From Helicobacter ibis (GTDB lineage Bacteria; Campylobacterota; Campylobacteria; Campylobacterales; Helicobacteraceae), in the NCBI RefSeq assembly GCF_027859255.1, contig NZ_JAQHXR010000002.1:372001-436000 (forward strand): a DNA stretch of 64,000 nucleotides, given 5' to 3'. The stretch's first letter is position 1. Every line of letters begins with the position of its first letter. Both the position numbers and the translations under genes were made by a program. Of this stretch, positions 40,420 through 49,100 are shown one piece after another. The notes under the pieces are model-generated. The model searched no databases. It was not told the DNA's origin and saw only the letters and a list, made by a program, of their open reading frames with translations.

Positions 40420-42110
40420 CTAGCACCCCCTAAAAATAGAGGATATTTAAATTTGCACCTTAAATATAGCATATAAAGGAGAATTAGCTCTCTATTCCCC
40501 CCCCCCCCCGCAGATGATTTAGTTTCTTTTATATATTGTTTTACACTTAAAGTTGGCAATTCTAATGAATAAAATACACCACCCTTTTCTAAAAATTCTT
40601 TATGTTTATTTGTAATTGCTTCCATAAATCTCCAAGCCACACTTATACACTCTTTTACACCTTCACTCTCTAAAGCCTTAGAATCTTTTACCAAAATTCC
40701 AAGATTTGGTGCGTATTTATCAATCTTTGCTACATTATCATCTAAAAAATAATCAATCACATCACTCAATCCCAAATGATACACCATCATAACTCCACCC
40801 ACAGAAGCACCATATACACCTACACTTCCTTGCCTTTTTTTAATCTCTAATGTAAGCTTCCTAACTTCGGCTTTAAATTTTTCCAACCCATTTGTAAAGT
40901 TTGCAAAAATATCTTCTTTTTTGAAAAATTCTCTCTCGCTTTCCATTAGTCCTAAAAGTTCTTTTGACTTTTCTTTACTCATATCTTTTGAGATTCTTAT
41001 TTGTATGCTTCCACCCTTACTTTCAACTAGTTTTGCATCATAGACATTTAAACTTTTCTTTTCTAAAAACTCTACTAAAGGCAAAAGATACAAATAATTA
41101 ATATGTTCTAAAAACACCATATCAAGCAAATTTTGCTCAAAAACTGCTTTAGCATAAAAACTCTCAAAAATAAATTCTTCCCTATCTCCTAGAAGTTTGC
41201 TAATTTCGTTAAATAAAACTTCCAAATTAGTGCTATTTGCCACAATATGAGAAGCAAAGATAAAAGATTCTTCATTCTTTATAATATCATTTAGCCGTTG
41301 TGTTTTAGAAAAACACAACGGCTTAGATACATACCCTCTTAAGCTCCCTCCTTTAGTCCAAATCTCCTCTGCATCAAATAACTCCAAATTACAAGACGCA
41401 AAGAATCTCCCTAAAGGCTTAGCAGAAAAATAACTAATATGCTCATGATAAATCGTATCTATTAGATGTCTCTTTAAAACGCTTTGTGCATAGCTAGTCT
41501 CAAAGACAAACACACCAGAATATTCTAGTAAATGTGATATACCATGCACTACTTCTTGCAACAAAGGGATATTGGCGATTACATTGTTGGCGATTACCAT
41601 GTTGGCTTTTCCATAGTTAGCTTCTATTTCTTTAGCTAAATTTAGAGAAAAAAACCCACATATGGTATCCACCCCACGCTCTTTTGCCTTATTTACTGCT
41701 TTCATAGCAGGATCAATTCCTACAACCTTCATTCCAAGCTCTTTAAAAGCCTCTAACATAGCACCCTCATTACTGCCTATCTCAACAATCAAAGAACCCT
41801 CTTTTAAATTAAATCTATCTATTAGCTCTCTAGCACCCTTTTTTAAATGCTCTATTAATCCAACTGAAGTGCTAGAAGTATAAAGATACTCTTCTGTATA
41901 AATATCACTAGGACTTACTACTTCACTTAACTGGATCTGTCCGCATTCTTTACAAAGCATTAGCTCTACATTATGTAACTCCATGCTTTTTGCAATATTT
42001 ATATCAGAAAAGAACCTATCACCAATTGGATTTTTCTCTAGAGTAATTATCTTTTGCAAATCGTTGCTCTTGCATAATCTGCATTCTAATATCAAATCTA
42101 CCTTATCCAA
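40416..42110 (-). CDS. Sugar C-methyltransferase-like protein with repeated middle domain
   Basis: 564 residues. N-terminal zinc site CRLCKSNDL...CKECGQIQ, SAM motif IVEIGSNEGAML and a C-terminal GVYGASVGGVM as in TylC3/NovU-type C-methyltransferases. The segment LIDTIYHEHISYF...KGGSLRGYVSKP (about 215-265) recurs as LLDMVFLEHINYLY...KGGSIQIRISKD (about 325-375), an internal duplication that makes the protein longer than the usual 410. TTG 42110 follows AAGGAAG. The C-terminal tail carries G13. Confidence 0.8.
   Translation of the reverse strand: MDKVDLILECRLCKSNDLQKIITLEKNPIGDRFFSDINIAKSMELHNVELMLCKECGQIQLSEVVSPSDIYTEEYLYTSSTSVGLIEHLKKGARELIDRFNLKEGSLIVEIGSNEGAMLEAFKELGMKVVGIDPAMKAVNKAKERGVDTICGFFSLNLAKEIEANYGKANMVIANNVIANIPLLQEVVHGISHLLEYSGVFVFETSYAQSVLKRHLIDTIYHEHISYFSAKPLGRFFASCNLELFDAEEIWTKGGSLRGYVSKPLCFSKTQRLNDIIKNEESFIFASHIVANSTNLEVLFNEISKLLGDREEFIFESFYAKAVFEQNLLDMVFLEHINYLYLLPLVEFLEKKSLNVYDAKLVESKGGSIQIRISKDMSKEKSKELLGLMESEREFFKKEDIFANFTNGLEKFKAEVRKLTLEIKKRQGSVGVYGASVGGVMMVYHLGLSDVIDYFLDDNVAKIDKYAPNLGILVKDSKALESEGVKECISVAWRFMEAITNKHKEFLEKGGVFYSLELPTLSVKQYIKETKSSAGGGGNRELILLYMLYLRCKFKYPLFLGGAR
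40497..40509 (-). repeat. Poly-G tract 4 (G13), 3'-end position
   Basis: Coding strand AAATCATCTGC-G13-AATAGAGAG, 27 codons before the stop of the C-methyltransferase. In the other two phases stops (TAA, TAG) occur within about four codons; in this phase the stop overlaps the next ATG. Confidence 0.95.
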
Positions 42111-42119
42111 GAATCTTCC

Positions 42120-43052
42120 TTAATATTTATAATTTCTATCCCATAAATCGCAACCACGACACAACCAAATATCATTTCTTTTAGAATTTAAATGAAGCTC
42201 TCTTGCTTTCTTAAATCCCTCTTGCCAAATGTATTCTATACTACTTTTGCTAAAATCTCCCAAAAGATGTTTGCTTCCATAATCCACACCACAAATGCCA
42301 ACCTTACCATCATAATGAATAGCCATAGAGCTAAAAGGCGATATACAAGCAAAAGATGACATATATTCTACTTTATCTATTGATTCAGTATTTAACTGAT
42401 TTCCCCAGCTGTGAAGAGGCATCACATATACCATATCTCCTTTTTCTAAATCAACCTTACTTTTCCAAAAAGACAACCAAGATTCGCTCTCAAACATGTT
42501 TTCTTCTTGCTCTATCATTCTTAATCGTATTTTTGTGTTAGGAAAGTTAGAATCTCTTAAAACTATAAAATACAAAATATTCTCCAAAACCCTCTCATAG
42601 CTAAGCCCAACACGAATCTTTTCATATGCCTCTTTAGAATATCCATCAACACTAAAATATATCTCATCAATACCAGCTTCTAGAATCTCTTGAGATTTTC
42701 TTTTACTTAACGCTTGAGCATTAGTTACAATTACTACCTTTTTTATTCCAGCTTCTTTTAGGGTTTTTATTCGTTGTGCTATTTTTGTATCTAGTAGTGG
42801 CTCACCATCTCTTGTTAAAGTAATCTTCTCTATCCATTCTTTATGTGGCTTTACATTCTCTACAAACTTACGCCACAACTCATCACTCACCACCTTTTTT
42901 GGATTTCCATCCCATTCATCTATAGTGCACATAAGACATCTTGCATTACACGCATTTATTGTTTCAAACTCAAAATACTTTGGAAACTGCAAAACTTCTT
43001 CATAGCTTTTAATATTCAATCTCTTTGCTATATCCTCTTTTGTTTTTAACAT
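42120..43052 (-). CDS. Radical SAM/SPASM enzyme R2, no tract
   Basis: 310 residues from ATG 43052, which has a strong AAGGAG. Cluster CNARCLMC (C35, C39, C42), GEPLLDTKI, VTNAQALS and a C-terminal CGVDYGSKHLLGDF...CRGCDLW. Related to R1/R4/R5 but has no poly-G tract and so would be expressed constitutively within the array. Substrate unknown. Confidence 0.85.
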   Translation of the reverse strand: MLKTKEDIAKRLNIKSYEEVLQFPKYFEFETINACNARCLMCTIDEWDGNPKKVVSDELWRKFVENVKPHKEWIEKITLTRDGEPLLDTKIAQRIKTLKEAGIKKVVIVTNAQALSKRKSQEILEAGIDEIYFSVDGYSKEAYEKIRVGLSYERVLENILYFIVLRDSNFPNTKIRLRMIEQEENMFESESWLSFWKSKVDLEKGDMVYVMPLHSWGNQLNTESIDKVEYMSSFACISPFSSMAIHYDGKVGICGVDYGSKHLLGDFSKSSIEYIWQEGFKKARELHLNSKRNDIWLCRGCDLWDRNYKY

Positions 43053-43062
43053 ACTTTCTCCT

Positions 43063-43803
43063 TTATGCACCACCATTTAGCAAGAATATCTCACCAGTAG
43101 TTAGCATATTATTTTCATTAATTAGCTTTTCAACAAAGCTTGATATTTCTTCTAATGTGCCAAATCTACCCAAAGGTTGTGCCTCTTTTGCTTTGTTATA
43201 TTTTTCACTCTCAAGCTCTTTTTTCTTGTACCATACACTACCACTAAATTCTACGATCCCCGGCATTATCCCATTTATAATGATTTCATTTTTTGCATAG
43301 AATCTTGCAGTACTTTTTATATATGCATTAAGTGCTGCCTTGCTCGCTACATAACCAGGTGCGCCATTACCTGTAAGTGCAGAATCGGAGCTAATAAAAA
43401 GTAAATGCGATTTTGGTTTTAAAAATGGAAGTATTTTATGATTTATGGATACTGCAACACCTAAATTTAAATCTATTGATTTCATTAAAGATTCATAATC
43501 TAGTGGCTGACTATCACACTCTAGCCTACCACCTACATTATGTATCACAACACTAGGTAGATTTTTAATAACAAAATCTAGAAAATCCAAAAATTCTTTG
43601 CTATTTTTATCACAGCTTAAATCTATTGCATAAGTAAGAATCCTATTCTTTAAGGATTCTTCTATCTTTTGCAACCTTTCTTTATCTCTTGCTACCAAAA
43701 TTACTTCATATCCTAGTGCATGAAGTCTCTTTGCTATTTCTAGTCCTATACCTCTACTAGAGCCAGTTATAAGTGCCTTTGGTATATTTTGCGACAAACT
43801 CAT
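43063..43803 (-). CDS. Short-chain dehydrogenase/reductase (second copy)
   Basis: 246 residues. ITGSSRGIGLEIAKRL (residues 12-27), SSDSALTGNG and the catalytic YVASKAALNAYIK; C-terminal TTGEIFLLNGGA. NAD(P)-dependent, probably sugar keto-reduction. Its start lies 47 bases inside the WbuC-like frame in the present phase. Confidence 0.85.
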   Translation of the reverse strand: MSLSQNIPKALITGSSRGIGLEIAKRLHALGYEVILVARDKERLQKIEESLKNRILTYAIDLSCDKNSKEFLDFLDFVIKNLPSVVIHNVGGRLECDSQPLDYESLMKSIDLNLGVAVSINHKILPFLKPKSHLLFISSDSALTGNGAPGYVASKAALNAYIKSTARFYAKNEIIINGIMPGIVEFSGSVWYKKKELESEKYNKAKEAQPLGRFGTLEEISSFVEKLINENNMLTTGEIFLLNGGA

Positions 43804-44293
43804 TTATGCCGCCTCTGTCATTTTCTTGTGGGCTAAAAGAGGCATATATTTGCCCCCCCCCCCGCAGAGAATTAGACACTATAAATGGACCTAAAGCTAT
43901 TTCATGAAATACCACCACTTCACTTACGGGAAGCAATAAAAGATATATATCTTTTTCTATTCTTAAAATCTTTTCATTGGCCAAATTTATATCAAATAGC
44001 TTTTCTTCAATATCATTTATACCTATTATTCGCATATCTCCATCTACTATCTGATATGCTTTACTTTTTGTAGGATTTTTATGTGGCCTTATATAGTTTC
44101 CTCGTAAATGTGCTATTAGCATATTGTGCAAATCACTCTCACCATTTTTATGCAGACAGATTCTAGTGCTTTGCTTTTTTTCTTTGCAATGGTTTTTTAC
44201 AAACTCTATATCCTCATTAGTTATATAGCTAAAATTTGAATCTTCTTTATAGAATGTTGGGCTTTTAGCCTCTTTTATTTCTATTAAACTCAT
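43757..44293 (-). CDS. WbuC-like cupin protein with poly-G tract
   Basis: 178 residues. RICLHKNGESDLHNMLIA and the GNYIRPHKNPTKSKAYQIVDG segment with histidines match the WbuC cupin family of O-antigen loci; VVFHEIALGPFI and YASFSPQEN near the end match its C-terminus. The G11 tract lies between these last two segments, read NSLRGGGQ, so the family match continues across it and the gene appears in phase. The stop is 47 bases inside the next gene. Confidence 0.75.
   Translation of the reverse strand: MSLIEIKEAKSPTFYKEDSNFSYITNEDIEFVKNHCKEKKQSTRICLHKNGESDLHNMLIAHLRGNYIRPHKNPTKSKAYQIVDGDMRIIGINDIEEKLFDINLANEKILRIEKDIYLLLLPVSEVVVFHEIALGPFIVSNSLRGGGQIYASFSPQENDRGGINEFVAKYTKGTYNWL
43853..43863 (-). 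repeat. Poly-G tract 5 (G11), in frame
   Basis: Coding strand TAATTCTCTGC-G11-CAAATATATG, read CTG CGG GGG (LRGGG), a different frame from tracts 1-4. Full ATTCTCTGC flank. Confidence 0.95.
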
Positions 44294-44310
44294 ATTTTTC
44301 CTTTTTCAAA

Positions 44311-45417
44311 TTATATAAAATCCTTACATAAATTAACAAATCTTTTATTGGGATATTTTTCACATAATATTTTATAGATTCTATTTGTTTCGCTCTTATT
44401 TCTAAATGCTAATAAAATATCGCCTTGTGCATCTTTTGGAGAAATTATCGCCCTTCCATCAAATAACATCTTTTGTCTTGCTACATCTTCATCTACTATA
44501 AAATTTATTTTTTTATATCTACATGTCATAAGAGCACCCACGCCATTTACTCCAAAGATTCCTATATTTTTATTCCTATATTCTCTTATTATCTTATCTA
44601 CATATTCTACAAACCTTACTGCTTCTAATGCTTTAGACTTATTACTGCTAAAGGAATTATTATCTATTTTGCCCCCCCCCCCGCAGAGGTTAGAATCTTT
44701 ACTTGCTACCAAAGCATATTCGATATTTGGAATACCACTTATAAATTTTTCAAACTTCAATCCTACCTTATTTAATAAAAAATCTATTGTGCTTTTTTGA
44801 AAATGCATTGTGTGTTCATAGATATATAAATCAGTAGGCAAGAATCTAAAATTAGGGATTCGAATTAGCATTTTTCCATTTTCTTTTAAATTTGATACTA
44901 GACTTTTTAGCACCTCTAGTGGATTAAACAAATGCTCTAGTACCATATTTAGACTAATATAATCAAACTTTTTATCTATCTTTTCACCACCAAAAAATAG
45001 TCTTTCAATCTTACAATCTTTAAATTTTTCTACATTTACATCTGCTACATCATAACCATAAATTTTAAAATTTGGTCGGATTTTATTTAAAAGCCTTATA
45101 AAATGTCCTCCACCACAACCATAATCAAGCCAAGAAAACCCATCTTTATTCGCTACAGATTCTATCTCTAATCTGCCCCTCTCTTCCTCTCCACCTTTTA
45201 GCGTATTTTGCTCATTGCTAAAGAAAGTATAATGATTTTTATACACATCATCTAACAAAGATTCATACTCTTTTGTAATGTATTTTTGCACCAAAGAGCA
45301 AGACTTACATATACAAAGGCTAAAATCATACACACCACCACTTGGATATGCTGATATATTTCCTTTTAAATTAGCTACAAGTTCTTCTAGCTCTCCATTA
45401 CAAATTAAGCACTTCAT
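44311..45417 (-). CDS. Class I SAM methyltransferase with zinc-binding N-domain
   Basis: 368 residues. N-terminal CLICNGEL...CKSC zinc site, SAM motif SWLDYGCGGGHFIRLL (about 94-110), LEHLFNPLEVLKSL and IRIPNF as in methyltransferase 23-type enzymes of glycan loci. The G11 tract (NLCGGGGK, about residue 245) lies in a loop and is in frame. Probably methylates a sugar; the target is unknown. Confidence 0.8.
   Translation of the reverse strand: MKCLICNGELEELVANLKGNISAYPSGGVYDFSLCICKSCSLVQKYITKEYESLLDDVYKNHYTFFSNEQNTLKGGEEERGRLEIESVANKDGFSWLDYGCGGGHFIRLLNKIRPNFKIYGYDVADVNVEKFKDCKIERLFFGGEKIDKKFDYISLNMVLEHLFNPLEVLKSLVSNLKENGKMLIRIPNFRFLPTDLYIYEHTMHFQKSTIDFLLNKVGLKFEKFISGIPNIEYALVASKDSNLCGGGGKIDNNSFSSNKSKALEAVRFVEYVDKIIREYRNKNIGIFGVNGVGALMTCRYKKINFIVDEDVARQKMLFDGRAIISPKDAQGDILLAFRNKSETNRIYKILCEKYPNKRFVNLCKDFI
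44672..44682 (-). repeat. Poly-G tract 6 (G11), in frame
   Basis: Coding strand TCTAACCTCTGC-G11-CAAAATAG, read CTC TGC GGG (LCGGG), the third frame. Its flank TCTAACCTCTG is also found before tract 11. Confidence 0.95.
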
Positions 45418-45426
45418 ATCATTCCT

Positions 45427-46604
45427 TTAAATCTTAAAATCATCTTTACAAAAACTAATATACTGCTGTCCTCTTCCCCAAGCACAAGCAAAATATTTCA
45501 TATCTCTAACTTCTTCTTTTGTGATATTTTTCTTTCTTAGAAGCTCTATACATTCTTTTAGACTTTGAGAGAAAAACTCTCCTAAATCTCTATTTTTAGT
45601 CTCTATTACTTCTAATTTTATAATTATTGAATCTAAAATATCCTCACTTCTGCTTTCTCTATATTTTAAAAGCTCATCTCTAAAATCCAAAATATCCTTT
45701 TCTAGTTCCATATTTAATCTCTCATCTCTTATACTATCTTTGAATTTATGGCACAACAAAATATGTCGCTTTCTATAGAATTCATCTTTAATTGTGTCTT
45801 TATATGAATAATCCATATCTTTATACCAACTAAGATTTGGAATAAGACAAGGATTCGTACCAATAGTGCAAATATCGCCCCCCCCCCGCAGAGAATTTTA
45901 TAAATACTTGATAACTCCACAATACAATCTTTTAGACTATATGAAAAATGCTCTGTAGTTGGGTTTGGTAATGTATCTTTGACCCATTCTTCTATGGGAC
46001 GAGATGCGTGAGTTAAAGAATTTAGATGGCTTTTAAATGCTACACAAAAAATATCAACCAAATCATCAAATTTTGAAATTTGATAAGATTCTTGCAATAC
46101 AAAGCTGAGTAAGATTCTTAGGTATTCAAAGAAGTAAGAAAATTCGCAAATTGTTGTTGTAACAAGTGTGCTTTTATCACTTAAATGTTCCAATAATCCT
46201 TTTGCAATCTTGCTTCTATATTCTTTAGGAAATGCAGGCAAAAATCCCTCTGCAATAATAAAATCATACTCAACATCACTTTTAAAATCTTCAATACAAC
46301 AAGCATGAATCTGATATAGTTCTTCATCTATACAATATTTATTAAAAAGCTCTTGCATTTTTATTCTACCAGTCTCATTTGGCTCTACTATATCTACCTT
46401 AGCTCCAAGAAGCAAAAAGACTAGAGTATTATATCCACTTCCTGCTCCTGCTTCTAATATCTTTGCACCTTTAAACAAAACTCCGCTAATACCTAAAGCA
46501 GAATATAATCTAAGCCTTCGTTTTATGTGCAAATTAAGATCGCTTATATCTTGTGCTACTGGTGAAATTTTATGCTTAGTATAATATTCTACAAATTCAT
46601 TCAT
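45427..46604 (-). pseudogene. Phase-variable methyltransferase, currently out of frame
   Basis: The first half starts at ATG 46604 (AAGGAG upstream) and holds SAM motif KILEAGAGSGYNTLVFLL, IVEPNETG and IIAEGFLPAFP. After a G10 tract the frame runs into a nonsense tail that ends at 45729. The second half (GDICTIGTNPCLIPNLSWYKD, then FACAWGRGQQYI) is open in another frame and ends at 45427. With G11 or G8 the two join into 392 residues. So this is a reversible OFF state rather than decay. Target unknown. Confidence 0.85.
45878..45887 (-). repeat. Poly-G tract 7 (G10), out of frame
   Basis: Coding strand AAATTCTCTGC-G10-CGATATTTG, read CTC TGC GGG. ON is predicted at G11 or G8. Full ATTCTCTGC flank. 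Confidence 0.95.
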
Positions 46605-46613
46605 ATCTACTCC

Positions 46614-48130
46614 TTATTTACGATGGACAATCCCATTATTTCTACCACTTCCATCATCTTCCATTCTATTATTTGCCCATTCAATACAACTTTGACAAAT
46701 TTTAAACTTCTCATATTTTTGTGTAAGGCATTCTTTTCTTAAGGCATTTAAGGTTTTTCCATTCCATATTTCTTCTAAAGTATCTTTATATACATCTCCA
46801 ACACTCACTTCGCTTCTGCCATAAGTAGCCTGCATGGCACAACAAATACTAACCTTACCATTTGGTGCTATATACATTCCATTAAAAAATGGCCAATGAC
46901 ATACATATCTATTTTCTGGCATTTTTTCTTTATGAAATCCTTTCTCATCTAAAAACATTTCATTAGAAAAATTTACATAATTAATATATGGTAAATATTC
47001 TTTCCACTTCTCCATAAATAAGCCCATTTCATTTTTAACACCCTTAGATTCCACAAGCACACAATTTAAGTTAATTTCAACATTGCTTCTAGAAACTTGA
47101 GCATATCTTATGAACTCTCTTACATTTTCTTCCACCTTTTTTAAACTAGCACCACGAATCTCTTTATATGTTTTCTCATTAGCTCCATCTATGCTAAATC
47201 GTATATATGAAATCCCACTATCTATTAACTTTTTGCTTCTATCTTTTGTTAATAAAGTAGCATTACTTGTAAATCCAACTCTCTTCACTCCACTATCTCT
47301 AGCAAACTTTATAAAATCATAAATCCTATCATCTAATAGCACCTCTCCCGGTCCTGTAAAATCGACCACACAACCATTTTTTGAAGCATAGAGGATAGCG
47401 TCTTTTACCACTTGTGAATCTAGTTTCATAGGAATTTTAAAAAATTCTGTGCTTTGAGTTGGCTTATACACTGGAGAATGGTAATGGCACATAATGCAAG
47501 AAAGATTGCAAGTATTGTTCAGCTGGATTCCTATTGTCTCTGGTGCTTTATAAAAATATCTTAGATTCTTTGTTAGATCTCTTGTTAGTACATCTTTATT
47601 GATATCATAAGGCTTAAAAGAATATGAAAGATTAAAAAGCTTTCTAGATTCTTTAAAAATAACTTTCTTATACACCTTGGAATCTATGCCCAAAGTCTTC
47701 CTTAAAAGAGGGTGAATCTTATTTCTTAAACTCACGTCTAATAGATTATTCCTATAAAGAGATTCAATGTAATAATTATCTAGTGTTAAATCTTTTTTTA
47801 AACAAAAGAAAGCAAAGTCATCTACTTCAACATATTCATTTGGTTTTGGATAGTAATATAAATTATCTTCACTCTTTAAGCAATCATTGAAAAATTTTTC
47901 ACACACTTTTTGCTCTTCTACTTCTAGTAATGGATAATTAAAGGCTATCAATTGCCCCCCCCCCGCAGAGAATTTTGACATTCTCTTAGCTCATCAATAG
48001 CCATCTTAAAATCACCAAAAAACTCATTTACACAAAACTCTTCTAAATTTAAACTTTTATCTAAATTTAGAGTATCGATAACGCTATTTACACCTGTCTT
48101 ATTTTTAAAATTTACTATTATTGTTTTCAT
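46614..48130 (-). pseudogene. Radical SAM/SPASM enzyme R3, N-terminus currently out of frame
   Basis: ATG 48130 with AAGGAG opens a frame of 60 residues that stops just after the G10 tract (NSLRGGGN). The large frame after the tract holds CNLSCIMC and a SPASM end (ICCAMQATYG...CQSC). With G11 or G8 the two join into 505 residues. In the present phase only a poorly placed ATG (47981, just before the tract) could start the large part, giving 455 residues lacking the N-terminal domain. Longer than the other radical SAM genes here; the N-terminal 190 residues are unrecognised. Confidence 0.75.
47955..47964 (-). repeat. Poly-G tract 8 (G10), out of frame
   Basis: Coding strand AAATTCTCTGC-G10-CAATTGATAG; read CTG CGG GGG from the upstream start. 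Predicted ON at G11 or G8. Full ATTCTCTGC flank. Confidence 0.95.
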
Positions 48131-48138
48131 ATTTCTCC

Positions 48139-49091
48139 TTATATCCAAGTTGCACAATTTGTGCATTCTTTCATTGCACCTCTACCATCTTTTAGATGAA
48201 TCTCTCTTATTTTCTTATAAGATTCTCCTTGCCACACCTCTTTTATAGTATTTTTACGCAAATCGCCTAAGATAACATTTCTACCCATATCTACACAGCA
48301 CAATCCAACCCTGCCATCACTTAATATTATCATGGTATTCCATAGTGTATAACATGGAAGTTTAGGATATATAAACTCATCACTTTTATATTTGCTAAAC
48401 CCTGTAAATTGCTTCACATCATCTTTTAGCTCACCTTCCATGAAAAATGTATTTAGATTTTTAGAATACACGCTATCGCCTTCTTTAAAATTATCTTTAA
48501 AAAACTTTCGAAAATCTTCTATTTCATTTGCATTACAATCCATTTGGGTAATTCTTATCCTTATTCTAGTATCAAAATTACCACTATTTCTTAACTCTAT
48601 CAAACCTAAGACATTATTTATTACTTCATCAAATTTTAACCCAACACGAATCTTTTCATAGATTTCCTTTTTAAGACTATCAAGCGAGATATCAATCTGT
48701 GTAATACCACTCTCTAAAATCTCCAATGCTCTATCTTTAAACATTAAAGAAGCATTAGTGGTAAAAAATACATTTTTAATGCCACCATTTTTCAAAATAG
48801 AAATCTTCTCTGCCAACTTTTTATCTAGCAGTGGCTCTCCACCCAAAAAGACGCTAACCCTTTGAATCACATCTTTATATTCAAAAAGTTCGTTGGAAAC
48901 CTTCAAGAATAAAGAATCACTCATTTTGTTTGTCTCTCTATGCCATTCATTTATTCCACACATTACACATCTGGCATTACAATTCTGTATTGTCTCTATT
49001 TGCACATATCTAGGAAAAGAGAGGAAATCATCTAATAAATCCCCCCCCCCGCAGCTGTAATGCGGTTTAATATAAATTCTTTATTTGTCAT
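48139..49091 (-). pseudogene. Radical SAM/SPASM enzyme R4, currently out of frame
   Basis: ATG 49091 (GGAG upstream) opens MTNKEFILNRITAA, then a G10 tract, then a stop three codons later (GGG ATT TAT TAG). The rest of the enzyme is open in another frame: LSFPRYVQIE, CNARCVMC, GGEPLLDKK, FTTNASLM and CCVDMGRNVILGDL. With G11 or G8 the whole is 317 residues, exactly the length of its paralogue R1, with Cys at 38, 42 and 45. A GTG at 49005 exists but would omit the N-terminus. Confidence 0.85.
49041..49050 (-). repeat. Poly-G tract 9 (G10), out of frame
   Basis: Coding strand ATTACAGCTGC-G10-ATTTATTAG at codon 14 of R4. The flank keeps only CTGC; it lies at the same place as tracts 3 and 10 in the paralogues. 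Predicted ON at G11 or G8. Confidence 0.95.
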
Positions 49092-49100
49092 TTTTACTCC

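Noticed and set aside
47955-48130. A 60-residue RiPP precursor next to radical SAM genes
   Set aside because: The frame leads into the poly-G tract and joins the radical SAM frame with one extra G. No leader/core pattern is visible.
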